A DNA stretch of 64,000 nt from Sulfurimonas autotrophica DSM 16294 (GTDB taxonomy: Bacteria > Campylobacterota > Campylobacteria > Campylobacterales > Sulfurimonadaceae). The position numbers and the translations under genes were made by a program. The stretch covers positions 930,001-994,000 of the forward strand of contig NC_014506.1 of assembly GCF_000147355.1 (NCBI RefSeq), given 5' to 3'. This document shows positions 34,711-43,826 of this stretch, one piece after another. How positions within the stretch are numbered: position 1 is the stretch's first letter; every line of letters begins with the position of its first letter. The notes beneath the pieces were generated by a model. It saw nothing but the letters and a program-made list of their open reading frames with translations, made no database searches and was not told where the DNA came from.

Positions 34711-37301
34711 AATCTTTTATTTTTATATTGCTTTTTTTATCTTTTTCTTCTTTTTTAAACGCTCAAACCGGGCATTCTTCTAATAACTTACAAAAAGTTT
34801 CTTTGCAACTGCATTGGAAATACCAATTTGAATTCGCAGGTTTTATTGCTGCAAAAGAGAAAGGTTTTTATCGTGATGCCGGTTTGGATGTCCAACTCAA
34901 AGAGTATCAAACCGGTATGAATGTTGTTGATGAAGTCCTTTCTCATCGAGCTGATTTTGGAATTTACAATTCATCTATTTTATTGGAGTATTTAAAAGGA
35001 AAGCCTATTGTCCTTTTGGCATCATTTTTTAAACGTTCGGCTCTTGTTTTAATTACACAGCCATACATTCACTCACCTAAGGACTTAGTCGGAAAAACAG
35101 TTATGTCCTCTCTTGTTGATGATTTTGCACTAAATTTTAAACCTTATTTAGATGGCTACGGTGTGAATATAAATGATATTAAAATGGTTAATCAGACATA
35201 TAGAGTTGATGAGTTTGCAAAAGGTGAAGTGGATGCTATGACTGCCTTTGTTTCCGACCAACCCTACAAACTCGATAAACTTGGTATAAAATATAATATT
35301 TTAAATCCATCAAATGATAATTTATTTGTTCTTCAAGAGGAGCTATTTACCTCCGCTGATGAACTGAAAAATCATCCACAACAGGTTTATGCATTTAAGG
35401 AAGCCTCCATAAAAGGTTGGGAATATGCACTTTCGCACAGAAAAGAGATCGCACAAATAATCAAAAAAAAATATGCGCCGCAACTTGATATGGACACGTT
35501 GGAGTATGAAGCAGAGGCTATCAATAAACTGATACTGCCTTTTATATATGATATAGGCTCCATAGACAGAAATTTTTTAAATAAACAGATACAGCTTTTT
35601 AAAAGTAATTTTCATATTGGAGAGGGGAAAAGTTTAGATGATTTTATTTTAAAACCTAGAATAAACAAACTTGATTTGACAGAAACTGAACAAAAGTATA
35701 TAGAAACTCATCAGAAAATACCTATGTGCATAAATTATGATTTCTTTCCGATTGACGGCTTTAAAGACGGAAAACACATAGGTATTATGGCTGATGTGTT
35801 TAAATTGATTTCAAATGAAACAGGCTTGAAATTTATTCCTTTAGAATCACAATCAGAAAAAGGTTTGTATGAACACTTACAAGAAAAAAGATGTAAACTT
35901 CTCTCTGTAGTGGCAACGGACAATGTGCATTTTAGTACCATAAAACCGACAAAATCTTTTAGTGCAACTAATTTTACGCTATTAAGCAGACTTGACCGAT
36001 CTTTTATTGACAATCCTATGTTGTTAAAAGGAAAATTGTTATTGGTACAAAAAGAATCATTTAAAAATTATTTGAACTATTTGTATCCATATTTAAATAT
36101 TGAAGTAGAAGATAACAAAAATATCATGGTACAAAAAATTCTTGATGGCAAAGCGTATTCTATTGCATCTATAGATGAACAGGCGGATTATTTTATTGAT
36201 AAGTATGGTTACGGGAAGTTGAAAATTAATGGCTTCTTGGCAAAAGATAAACTTTTACATGGGAGTATCGGTGTACAAAAAGATGAACCTGTTTTATACT
36301 CCATTATACAAAAAGCTCTTGATAATATTCCAAAACAAAAGATAGAATCAATTCAAAACAGCTGGAGATTAACACGGTATCATGAGCGAGTGGATTATAT
36401 TCTTTTATGGGCTGTTTTAGGCGTTGTTAGTGTTATCTTTCTTATTATGATCTATTATCAAAGAAAATTAAAGTACTTTAACAAAGCACTCGAAAAAAGA
36501 GTTGCGCAAAAAACAAAAGAACTACAAGAAGCAAACGAACTTTTAGAGCATAAAGTACAAAAAAAAGCGCAAGAACTCATAAAAAAAGATGAAATTTTAA
36601 CTTCTCAATCCAAGCAGGCCGTTATGGGTGAAATGATAAGTATGATTGCCCATCAGTGGAGACAACCATTAAATACAATTACTCTTCAGGTGTCAAATTT
36701 GCAGTTAAAATACATGATGGGACAAGAGATTTTAAAAGAAGAGGTGATGCAGACATTAGAAGATATCAGCAACTCTATTGTATATCTCTCAGATACGATT
36801 GATGATTTTAAAACTTATTTTCACCCTAACAAAACCCCTGAAGATATAGCACTTGAATCATTGCTTAATAAAGCGGTGAAATTTATTTTACCAAGACTTA
36901 AATCAAATAAAATAGAACTCAAAATAGAGTGTGACTCATCTATACATGTACATGTTTATATAAATGAACTTATACAGGTTTTACTCAATATTTTAAATAA
37001 TGCTGTTGATGTGTATGAAAATAGAAATATGGATGATAAAATCATAACAATTATATGTAAAAAAAGTGGTTTAAATGTACAAATAAATATAACAGATAGA
37101 GCCGGAGGAATCAGTGATGAACACTTGCCTAAGTTGTTTGAACCATATTTTTCTACAAAAGGAAAAAACGGAACAGGACTTGGTCTGTATATGTCGAAAA
37201 TGATTATAGAAAAGCAGTTTGGCGGGAGTATCAGTGTCAAAAGTTCAATATTCGGTACGACTTTTACTCTAGTTATACCAAAAGATATACAAAAAAAATA
37301 A
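34707..37301 (+). CDS. Hybrid sensor histidine kinase with NMT1-type and SBP-type sensor domains
   Basis: An 864-residue membrane kinase. A signal peptide or anchor (MKSFIFILLFLSFSSFLNA) leads to an NMT1/THI5-like solute-binding domain (about residues 30-310; LHWKYQFEFAGFIAAKEKGF), then a second, SBP_bac_3-like domain (about 330-560; IPMCINYDFFPIDG). A transmembrane helix (ILLWAVLGVVSVIFLIMIYY) is followed by a coiled coil rich in E, K and Q, a HisKA domain with H in MIAHQWRQPLNTI, and HATPase_c with NILNNAVD and GTGLGLYMSKM. No response regulator is adjacent. The ligand of the NMT1-like domain, which in relatives binds pyrimidine-like or sulfonate compounds, is unknown. Confidence 0.9.
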   Translation: MKSFIFILLFLSFSSFLNAQTGHSSNNLQKVSLQLHWKYQFEFAGFIAAKEKGFYRDAGLDVQLKEYQTGMNVVDEVLSHRADFGIYNSSILLEYLKGKPIVLLASFFKRSALVLITQPYIHSPKDLVGKTVMSSLVDDFALNFKPYLDGYGVNINDIKMVNQTYRVDEFAKGEVDAMTAFVSDQPYKLDKLGIKYNILNPSNDNLFVLQEELFTSADELKNHPQQVYAFKEASIKGWEYALSHRKEIAQIIKKKYAPQLDMDTLEYEAEAINKLILPFIYDIGSIDRNFLNKQIQLFKSNFHIGEGKSLDDFILKPRINKLDLTETEQKYIETHQKIPMCINYDFFPIDGFKDGKHIGIMADVFKLISNETGLKFIPLESQSEKGLYEHLQEKRCKLLSVVATDNVHFSTIKPTKSFSATNFTLLSRLDRSFIDNPMLLKGKLLLVQKESFKNYLNYLYPYLNIEVEDNKNIMVQKILDGKAYSIASIDEQADYFIDKYGYGKLKINGFLAKDKLLHGSIGVQKDEPVLYSIIQKALDNIPKQKIESIQNSWRLTRYHERVDYILLWAVLGVVSVIFLIMIYYQRKLKYFNKALEKRVAQKTKELQEANELLEHKVQKKAQELIKKDEILTSQSKQAVMGEMISMIAHQWRQPLNTITLQVSNLQLKYMMGQEILKEEVMQTLEDISNSIVYLSDTIDDFKTYFHPNKTPEDIALESLLNKAVKFILPRLKSNKIELKIECDSSIHVHVYINELIQVLLNILNNAVDVYENRNMDDKIITIICKKSGLNVQINITDRAGGISDEHLPKLFEPYFSTKGKNGTGLGLYMSKMIIEKQFGGSISVKSSIFGTTFTLVIPKDIQKK

Positions 37302-37302
37302 T

Positions 37303-37524
37303 TTATACTTGTTTGTTTCTCACCATTGCTAAAACCATCGGAAGGTTAAGTCCATCATTGTTAAAGCCTTCATCTTTACACGATTCACATTTGTCACCCA
37401 TAGGACATACGTCGTTTTCTAAAAGCTCTTGGAGTGTTGTAAAATTATTTTCTTTTATACATTGGGCTATATCTTTTAGAGTCAATGAATTACATACACA
37501 AATTTCAGTATCTAAGTCTATCAT
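37303..37524 (-). CDS. BFD-type [2Fe-2S] ferredoxin-like protein
   Basis: A 73-residue protein with the Fer2_BFD domain. The cysteines C-V-C near the N-terminus (EICVCNSLTLKDI) and C-P-M-G-D-K-C-E-S-C in the middle give the C-x-C...C-x5-C-x2-C arrangement; four would bind a [2Fe-2S] cluster. The motif is close to bacterioferritin-associated ferredoxin and to the BFD domains of nitrite reductases. It is convergent with the kinase gene, with one base between, and is transcribed leftward alone. Its role is probably electron transfer to an iron-storage or reductase partner not in this window. Confidence 0.85.
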   Translation of the reverse strand: MIDLDTEICVCNSLTLKDIAQCIKENNFTTLQELLENDVCPMGDKCESCKDEGFNNDGLNLPMVLAMVRNKQV

Positions 37525-37655
37525 TATTTAAAACCTCGTTTTCTTTTTGCACAATTATAATATATTTTAATTAATACAAATTTTACATTTATGAGATACA
37601 ATTGCACAAAGAATACACACAAAAATGTTATATTCTTTTTTTGAAGGATGGAAAT

Positions 37656-39407
37656 ATGAAATTTTTACTAAAAATATTTTTTGCATTTGCCTTGGGTTTA
37701 GGGCTTCTGAACGCAGCTGATTTTTTAATGCCCGATCAAGCTTTTAAACCTTATGCAAAAGTAAATGATGAAATACAGATAGAAGCAGGTGTTACAATAG
37801 CCAAAGATATATATCTGTATGAAGATAAATTAAAGATTGAGTTAGTTGATGCCAAGGGATTGTCGATTGAAAATATTCAAAAACCTGCAACAACAAAGCA
37901 TAGTGGAGATAATGTATATTTAAAATCACCGAATTTTATTGTTACTCTTCAAAAAGATGCTTCAGTAAGCGGTCTGCAAGATGTAAAGTTGAAGATTTCT
38001 TATCAAGGCTGTTCTGAACAGGGTCTATGCTATGAGCCGAGCAGTAAAATTTTTAATTTAAAAATTGACACTTCCAAATTCTCTGCAAATACCGCGAAAA
38101 GCGTAGAAAAAACTGCAGAAAAAAATGTAAAATCAGAAACAGATTCTATTGCTGACACGATAAAATCAAGCAGCTTTTTAGTTGTTTTAGCAACTTTTTT
38201 TGGATTTGGGGTTTTATTGTCTTTGACACCATGTGTTTTTCCTATGATTCCTATAATCTCCGGTGTAATTATTTCTCAAGGAGAAGGACTGACAACCAGA
38301 AAAGCTTTTGCCTTATCTTTAGTTTATGTACTTGCAATGGCTATTGCCTATACAATCGCGGGTGTTTTAGCAGGGTTGTTTGGATCTAATTTGCAAGCCG
38401 CATTACAAACGCCTTGGGTCGTTTATTCCTTTGCAGGTGTCTTTGTTGCCCTTGCTGCTAGTATGTTTGGTTTTTATGAATTGAAACTTCCTGATGCACT
38501 TGTGACAAAAGTAAGCTCAAACTCAAATCGTAACGGTTTTGCGGGTGTAGCCATTATGGGATTTTTATCAGCACTTATTGTTGGTCCATGTGTCGCCGCT
38601 CCTCTTGCCGGTGCTTTAGTATACATCGGACAAACAGGCGATGCATTGCTTGGCGGTGCGGCTTTGTTTAGTATGAGTATAGGTATGGGGATTTTACTTA
38701 TTTTAGTAGGTGTGAGTGCCGGTAAATTTATGCCTAAACCTGGTCCATGGATGGTTATGGTTAATGAGATATTCGGCGCATTAATGTTGGGTGTGGCTAT
38801 TTGGATGCTTGAAAAAGTACTGCCTTCATCGATTACTATCTTGATGTATGCAATCGTTGGACTTGGATTTAGTGTGCACTTTGGAGCGTTTGATAAAGAA
38901 GGGCATAGTTTTAAACGTACTGTATCTTTAATGTTATTTATCTACTCTTTAGCACTTTTTATAAGTGTGTTAGCAGGTGCACCAAGTATAAAACAACCGC
39001 TGGGATTTTTAAAATCACAAGCAGCCGGCACAGTATTTTCTGCAAATGAGAAAAAGTTAACATTTACAAAAGTAACATCACTGGAAGAGCTCAATGCCCT
39101 CTTACAAAAAAACAAAGGCAAAAAAATCATGCTTGACTTTGCGGCAGATTGGTGTACTGCATGTAAGGAACTCGAAGAGGTGACTTTTGCAGACCCTAAC
39201 ATAAGAGAAAAATTAAGTGAATTTGTGTTGATTCGTGCAGATGTTACAGCGAACGGAGCAAAAGAAAAAGCTCTCAGCAAAGCATATGGTGTTTTTGGTC
39301 CTCCTGTTATTTTATTCTTTGACAAAGACTTACATGTAAAGAAATCAAAAACAATTGTAGGTTTTATAGAGCCACAAGAATTTTTGGCTCATCTTAATGC
39401 TTTATAG
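37656..39407 (+). CDS. dsbD: Thiol:disulfide interchange protein DsbD
   Basis: About 583 residues. It passes reducing equivalents from cytoplasmic thioredoxin to periplasmic thiol proteins. After a signal peptide (FLLKIFFAFALGLGLLNAA) the periplasmic alpha domain has the C-x5-C pair in CSEQGLCYEP. Eight or so membrane helices follow, with the redox-active cysteines in LTPCVFPMIP and IVGPCVAAPL. The C-terminal thioredoxin domain has ADWCTACKE. The start at 37656 follows GAAGGATGG. It lies upstream of the sox regulatory genes; DsbD/CcdA-type proteins often keep SoxY or cytochromes reduced. There is a TTACATGTAA copy at 39330. Confidence 0.95.
   Translation: MKFLLKIFFAFALGLGLLNAADFLMPDQAFKPYAKVNDEIQIEAGVTIAKDIYLYEDKLKIELVDAKGLSIENIQKPATTKHSGDNVYLKSPNFIVTLQKDASVSGLQDVKLKISYQGCSEQGLCYEPSSKIFNLKIDTSKFSANTAKSVEKTAEKNVKSETDSIADTIKSSSFLVVLATFFGFGVLLSLTPCVFPMIPIISGVIISQGEGLTTRKAFALSLVYVLAMAIAYTIAGVLAGLFGSNLQAALQTPWVVYSFAGVFVALAASMFGFYELKLPDALVTKVSSNSNRNGFAGVAIMGFLSALIVGPCVAAPLAGALVYIGQTGDALLGGAALFSMSIGMGILLILVGVSAGKFMPKPGPWMVMVNEIFGALMLGVAIWMLEKVLPSSITILMYAIVGLGFSVHFGAFDKEGHSFKRTVSLMLFIYSLALFISVLAGAPSIKQPLGFLKSQAAGTVFSANEKKLTFTKVTSLEELNALLQKNKGKKIMLDFAADWCTACKELEEVTFADPNIREKLSEFVLIRADVTANGAKEKALSKAYGVFGPPVILFFDKDLHVKKSKTIVGFIEPQEFLAHLNAL
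39330..39339. repeat. Iterated palindrome TTACATGTAA (dsbD)
   Basis: Exact copy encoding Leu-His-Val-Lys in the thioredoxin domain. Confidence 0.7.
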
Positions 39408-39418
39408 GTAAGTTCTGT

Positions 39419-40516
39419 TTGTTAAAAAAAATAGTTATCTTTTTTTCAGGGCTGATACTTATAGTCCTTTTGGTCGCTCTTTATTATAAAAATGAAGTAA
39501 AAGAAGAAAAAATTTATCATATTATGGATCAAATACGCTTAACGCTTGATTCACAGTTGAAATCTCATCAAATGGATGATTTAAAAGTTGCATTAATGCT
39601 TTCAAAAAATGAAGGCTTAGTCAATGCCTTGGAAAATGATGATGAAGATTTAGGTTATAAAATTCTTGATGATATTACTAAATCTATTCAAAAAAATACC
39701 GCTATGCGCATACGTGCTCAGATTATTACTAAAGAGTTGAATATATTTGCAAGAAGCTGGGATGATATTTATGCCGGTATGCCTATAGGTGACTACAGAT
39801 TAGACTTGCAATATTTTGATACGCATACAAATCCCCGTACTTCTATAGAAATCGGGCGTCGTTTGGGTATAAAAGCTACGGTGCCTATATATAAAAACGG
39901 TGAATTTTTAGGTTTTGTAGAAGTTATCTCTTTTTTTAAATCAATTACAGATTTTTTTAGTTCAATGGGTGTGGATTTATATGTTTTACTTGATGTGAAA
40001 CATACAGATACAGCCGTTTTAATGATGGAAAATTTAACTATTGATGAATATGTGCTCTCAAACAGAAATTATAACTATGCCCATTTGCGTACACTCAATC
40101 ATATAGATTTTAAAGAACTAAAACTTAACGGTGTTGTTTATGCTGACAAAAAATATATTTTTTATGAAAATATGAAAGACGGAAGTGGTAAAATAATAGG
40201 TGGTTTTGTATTCGTATTACCAAAAAGGTACTTGGATTATTTTAGAAATCCAGAAGATGACATCTCTTTTTTAATAAATGTAACAAGAAGCGGATTATAT
40301 GATGTTGTTAAAGAAGAAAAGTATGAAAACAATATAATATACAAAGACTATAATGCTAAATCAATGGTATATCTGCAAGATGTTATCGACAAAGAGGACA
40401 GACAGCTCTTTTTGGATGAAGCATACGAAAAATTTGATAAATACTCTAAAGATGAGTTGATTCAAATGATGCTTGACAGAAAAATAGTCAAAAAAATAGA
40501 CGGGAACATTAAATGA
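39419..40516 (+). CDS. Membrane-anchored sensor-only protein upstream of a two-component system
   Basis: A 365-residue protein starting at TTG (39419). It has an N-terminal transmembrane anchor (VIFFSGLILIVLLVALYY), then a periplasmic region, with no kinase or enzymatic domain and no second membrane helix. Residues about 105-275 match the layout of the sensor in the GGDEF-EAL protein at 1973: a central SWDD, then GIKATVPIYKNGEFLGFVEV, then a DLYVLLD strand, then a glycine-rich SGKIIGGFVFV. Such Cache/MCP-like sensors usually occur fused to effectors. It overlaps the response regulator gene by four bases. The role as a ligand-binding partner of the adjacent kinase is inferred. Confidence 0.78.
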   Translation: MLKKIVIFFSGLILIVLLVALYYKNEVKEEKIYHIMDQIRLTLDSQLKSHQMDDLKVALMLSKNEGLVNALENDDEDLGYKILDDITKSIQKNTAMRIRAQIITKELNIFARSWDDIYAGMPIGDYRLDLQYFDTHTNPRTSIEIGRRLGIKATVPIYKNGEFLGFVEVISFFKSITDFFSSMGVDLYVLLDVKHTDTAVLMMENLTIDEYVLSNRNYNYAHLRTLNHIDFKELKLNGVVYADKKYIFYENMKDGSGKIIGGFVFVLPKRYLDYFRNPEDDISFLINVTRSGLYDVVKEEKYENNIIYKDYNAKSMVYLQDVIDKEDRQLFLDEAYEKFDKYSKDELIQMMLDRKIVKKIDGNIK

Positions 40517-41166
40517 AAATTTTACTTTTGGAAGATGAATACTCTTTACGTATTAGTATAGAAGAATTTTTAACAGATTTGGGGTATGAAGTAGATGGCA
40601 TTATGGATGGACTTGAAGCTTATGATGCCGTATATGACAAAGCATACGATTTACTTCTTCTAGATGTAAATGTTCCATCATTAAACGGGTTTGAACTTTT
40701 AAAAAAAATACGTGTTGATGATATTACAATACCAGCTATATTTTTAACTTCTATGACAGATATGGATGACTTAAAAGAGGGGTACAAAAGAGGGTGCTGT
40801 GACTATATCCGCAAGCCTTTTGATTTGGAAGAACTTGAATTGCGTATTGACCAGGCAATAGCAAGTCACCTCAAAAATGACGGCAACACCGTTGAACTTG
40901 GATGCGGTTTACTGTATGATTTGAAAAAAAGTAAATTGACAGAGAATGATGAGGAAATTGTTTTAAGGAAGACAGAAAAAGATTTGCTCGAAGTATTGAT
41001 AAAACATAAAAACTCTGTCGTCTCCACGCAGATGTTTCAAGATGAAGTGTGGGGAGAGTATGTTGAACCCGCTACAATCAGAGTACAGTTGAATAACCTT
41101 AAAAAGAAACTTCCCGACACTATTATACAAAATAGACGCGGTTTAGGATACATTATTGAAAGATAA
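40513..41166 (+). CDS. OmpR/PhoB-family response regulator
   Basis: A 217-residue transcription regulator. The receiver (1-115) has E7-D8, phosphoacceptor D51 in LLLLDVNVPSLNG, and the lysine in YIRKPFDLEELE. The C-terminal winged helix (about 135-217) contains LRKTEKDLLEVLIKHKNSVV and EPATIRVQLNNLKKKLP, then QNRRGLGYIIE, typical of the OmpR family. It is translationally coupled to the sensor gene before it and the kinase after it. The sox operon starts about 1.2 kb downstream; the TTTTACA repeat there is a plausible target. Confidence 0.93.
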   Translation: MKILLLEDEYSLRISIEEFLTDLGYEVDGIMDGLEAYDAVYDKAYDLLLLDVNVPSLNGFELLKKIRVDDITIPAIFLTSMTDMDDLKEGYKRGCCDYIRKPFDLEELELRIDQAIASHLKNDGNTVELGCGLLYDLKKSKLTENDEEIVLRKTEKDLLEVLIKHKNSVVSTQMFQDEVWGEYVEPATIRVQLNNLKKKLPDTIIQNRRGLGYIIER

Positions 41167-42313
41167 TAAATACTCGGCAAAATATGCTCTTATTTATACC
41201 TCTTTAATTACGGTTATCTTGCTTACACCCCTGTTTTTCTATTTTGTCTATATGAAAAATATTCATTCGATTCAAAATGAACTGTTCTTAAAAGAAAAGT
41301 CTCTTTTAGTTGTAAAAGCTATGCAGGAGTTCAATCAAAATGATGAATTTTTTGAATATCCAAGATTTAAAACATTCGAGTCAGGCTTATATAATGAGAG
41401 CTTTCATCCGATTTTTACTTTAATAAAAACACCTATTAATTATTTTAAAGGCGGGTATTATTTGGACGGGAATGATGCTTATCTTATTGTGAAGCTGCCA
41501 AAAAACAGATATTTCGGTGCGAGATATCTTGTCTTGAAAAATAAAATATCTTATGCACCTGTCTATGAAAAGGTTTTTATTATACTTTTTACTATAGTCA
41601 TCTTTGTTTTTATACTCAGTCTCTTTTTTTTAGGAAGCTTTGCAAAACCCTTTCAAAAAATAAATAAACAGCTAGATAACTTTATAAAAGATTCTATGCA
41701 TGAAATAAATACACCACTTTCAATTATTAATGTAAATATTGATTTATATAACAGAAAAAATGAACAAAATAAATATATGCAGAGAATGAAAGCCGCGGCA
41801 AAGGTACTCTCAAATATTTACAACGATATGGACTACTTGATAAAACACGAGCGCTTGGAGCATGAGAAAAAAGAAATCAAACTAAGTGAGTTTCTAAAAG
41901 AGCGTATAGAATACTTTAATGAAGTTGCCCGTATGAAAAATATTACCATAAATGCTTCTATACAGGAATGCGGAGTTATATATATAAATGATAAAGAGCT
42001 GCAGCGTCTCATAGATAACAATATATCTAATGCAATAAAGTACTCATATGAGAATTCCTATATAGATATAAAGTTACATGCAGAGAATGGAAGATGCCAC
42101 TTGAGTTTTAAAGATTATGGCGTCGGTATTGAAAAAGTTGAAAAAATATTCAGCCGTTATTATAGAGAAAACAGCAGTAAAGGCGGCTTTGGAATAGGGC
42201 TTAATATTGTCAAATCTATAATAGAGAAAGAAAATATAGAACTTCAAATAGAGTCTCTGCCCAGTCAGGGAAGCCTATTTATCTACACATTTCACCCAAA
42301 AAACGTAAATTAA
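41156..42313 (+). CDS. Sensor histidine kinase, partner of the upstream regulator
   Basis: A 385-residue kinase with two transmembrane helices (about residues 8-28 and 137-160) bounding a modest periplasmic domain. HisKA has the phosphorylatable histidine in DSMHEINTPLSIIN and HATPase_c has the N box DNNISNAIKYSYEN and GGFGIGLNIVKSI. There is no obvious HAMP domain. The start is a TTG at 41156 that overlaps the end of the regulator gene by 11 bases. Directly downstream are 79 bases of promoter region and soxX. Confidence 0.9.
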   Translation: MKDNKYSAKYALIYTSLITVILLTPLFFYFVYMKNIHSIQNELFLKEKSLLVVKAMQEFNQNDEFFEYPRFKTFESGLYNESFHPIFTLIKTPINYFKGGYYLDGNDAYLIVKLPKNRYFGARYLVLKNKISYAPVYEKVFIILFTIVIFVFILSLFFLGSFAKPFQKINKQLDNFIKDSMHEINTPLSIINVNIDLYNRKNEQNKYMQRMKAAAKVLSNIYNDMDYLIKHERLEHEKKEIKLSEFLKERIEYFNEVARMKNITINASIQECGVIYINDKELQRLIDNNISNAIKYSYENSYIDIKLHAENGRCHLSFKDYGVGIEKVEKIFSRYYRENSSKGGFGIGLNIVKSIIEKENIELQIESLPSQGSLFIYTFHPKNVN

Positions 42314-42329
42314 ATATAAATAAAACTGA

Positions 42330-42347
42330 TTTTACATAAATTTTACA
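42330..42347 (+). promoter_or_regulatory. TTTTACA direct repeat, 11-bp period, upstream of soxX
   Basis: TTTTACA at 42330-42336 and again at 42341-42347, 11 bases start to start, ending 45 bases before the soxX ATG. The only other copy seen of this spaced repeat is at 9781, before moxR. The arrangement fits an OmpR-family operator, and such a regulator is encoded directly upstream. Confidence 0.5.
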
Positions 42348-42392
42348 CTTAGCAGTTAAACTTACTCCACAAAACAAATAGGAGGAACAAGA

Positions 42393-42947
42393 ATGAAGAA
42401 AACTGTTATGATGTCATTGCTTGTAGGTGCCTCATTATTTGCTACTGATTATAGCAAAGTTATAACGCACCCAGACGCAAGTAAGATGATAGAAAAAGAT
42501 TTGTTAGCACCACCAAAAGTATATACTATGCCGGCTGGTTGTGTAACAACAGACCCTGATGCAATAGCAAGAGGTGAGTATATTTTCCATAACTTAAATG
42601 GAAAAAAAGCAAAAAAAGCACCACCTAAAGGTCTTGCCCGTAAACAAATGAAACCAGGAAAAACATATTTACCGGGTCAAAAAGTACCATTCAAGCAATA
42701 TGGAAACTGTGTCGCATGTCATAATATAGAAGGTGCAAAAGGTGCCGGTAATATTGGTCCAGATTTAACTGATTACAAAGAAAACTTTGTGGACAGCGGA
42801 GCAAGAGACAATCAGTTTGTTTTTCAAAAAATAGCTGATGCACGTATTGACAATCCTGATACTCATATGACAATTAACTTAACAACAAAGTTATTCACTC
42901 CAAGAGAAATATGTGATATTACTTCATATATTGTATCTCCAAAATAA
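42393..42947 (+). CDS. soxX: SoxX, sulfur oxidation c-type cytochrome
   Basis: The small haem subunit of SoxAX, which attaches thiosulfate to SoxY. Signal peptide KKTVMMSLLVGASLFA; one haem c site C106-V-A-C-H110 in GNCVACHNIEGA, with a distal ligand methionine likely in DTHMTINL. At 184 residues it is within the normal range. A strong AGGAGGAACAAGA site precedes the ATG. It heads the soxXYZAB operon in the order typical of Sulfurimonas-type Campylobacterota. Confidence 0.95.
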   Translation: MKKTVMMSLLVGASLFATDYSKVITHPDASKMIEKDLLAPPKVYTMPAGCVTTDPDAIARGEYIFHNLNGKKAKKAPPKGLARKQMKPGKTYLPGQKVPFKQYGNCVACHNIEGAKGAGNIGPDLTDYKENFVDSGARDNQFVFQKIADARIDNPDTHMTINLTTKLFTPREICDITSYIVSPK

Positions 42948-42964
42948 TTAAAGGAATTTAAACT

Positions 42965-43432
42965 ATGCAAAGAAGAGATTTTTTCAAAAAACTAGGTACT
43001 GCAGCTGCTGTAACAGCTGTCATTCCAGCGATGAGTTTTGCCGATGATGCAAAACCTGTAAGTCCGAACAAGATGGATTTTCAAACAGCAGTAAATGCTA
43101 TAACAGGCGGGAAAACTCCTAAACCATCTAAGAAAGTAAAGCTTAAAGTACCGGAAATTGCTGAGAACGGTGCAGTTGTTCCTGTAACCGTTGAAGTAGA
43201 TTCTCCAATGACACAGAGTAACTATGTAAAAGCTATTCATATTTTAAGCGGTAAAAATTCAAATGCACGTTGTATAGATGTATTTTTGACTCCTGCAAAC
43301 GGTAAAGCAATGTTTGCGACTCGTATTAAACTTGGCGGTACACAAAACGTCACTGCTTTAGTAGAGTTAAGCGATGGAGAGTTTTTAACAGCTTCTCAAA
43401 GTGTAAAAGTAACTATCGGTGGTTGTGGTTGA
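42965..43432 (+). CDS. soxY: SoxY, sulfur carrier protein
   Basis: The periplasmic carrier whose C-terminal cysteine bears the sulfur substrate. A twin-arginine type leader is visible (QRRDFFKKLGTAAAVTAVIP), so it is exported folded, probably with SoxZ. The C-terminus ends T-I-G-G-C-G, with carrier cysteine C154 as the penultimate residue. This is one glycine shorter than the classic GGCGG arm. 155 residues. It begins 17 bases after soxX. Confidence 0.95.
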   Translation: MQRRDFFKKLGTAAAVTAVIPAMSFADDAKPVSPNKMDFQTAVNAITGGKTPKPSKKVKLKVPEIAENGAVVPVTVEVDSPMTQSNYVKAIHILSGKNSNARCIDVFLTPANGKAMFATRIKLGGTQNVTALVELSDGEFLTASQSVKVTIGGCG

Positions 43433-43483
43433 TTTTAGCCATATTAAACTAAGATAAAAAAATAATAATAAGAGGATATTAAA

Positions 43484-43822
43484 ATGGCAGACAAAAGAAA
43501 ATCACTGATTAAAATCAAACCTAAGAAATATAAAGATGGCGAAGTAGTAAAAGTTAGTTTTATGGTTATGCACCCAATGGATACTGGTATGGGTAAAAAT
43601 AAAAAGACTAAAAAAATTATTCCGGCTAAATATATTGACAGCGTGAAGTTTTTTTATAACGGAAAAGAGATTACAAACATGAAAGTTTGGGAATCATTAT
43701 CTGTAAACCCTGTATTTACAACATACATGAAAATTAACGGCAAAGGTAAACTTACTGTTAAGTATACAGATAATACTGGTGAAGCGCACGAAAAAACTAA
43801 AAAGATTAAACCAAAAGGATAA
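43484..43822 (+). CDS. soxZ: SoxZ, SoxY-binding partner
   Basis: A 112-residue protein that forms the SoxYZ heterodimer. It has no signal peptide of its own and would travel with SoxY. The SoxZ fold is shown by IKIKPKKYKDGEVVKVSF, MVMHPMDTGMG with the conserved H-P-M, and the C-terminal GKLTVKYTDNTGEAHE. It ends in a basic KKIKPKG tail. AAGAGGATATTAAA precedes the ATG; soxA begins four bases after its stop. Confidence 0.95.
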   Translation: MADKRKSLIKIKPKKYKDGEVVKVSFMVMHPMDTGMGKNKKTKKIIPAKYIDSVKFFYNGKEITNMKVWESLSVNPVFTTYMKINGKGKLTVKYTDNTGEAHEKTKKIKPKG

Positions 43823-43826
43823 TCAA

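Noticed and set aside
43779-43826. Upstream ATG for SoxA at 43779
   Set aside because: It lies inside soxZ and would place a basic tail before the signal peptide; 43827 gives a normal signal peptide and a ribosome binding site.
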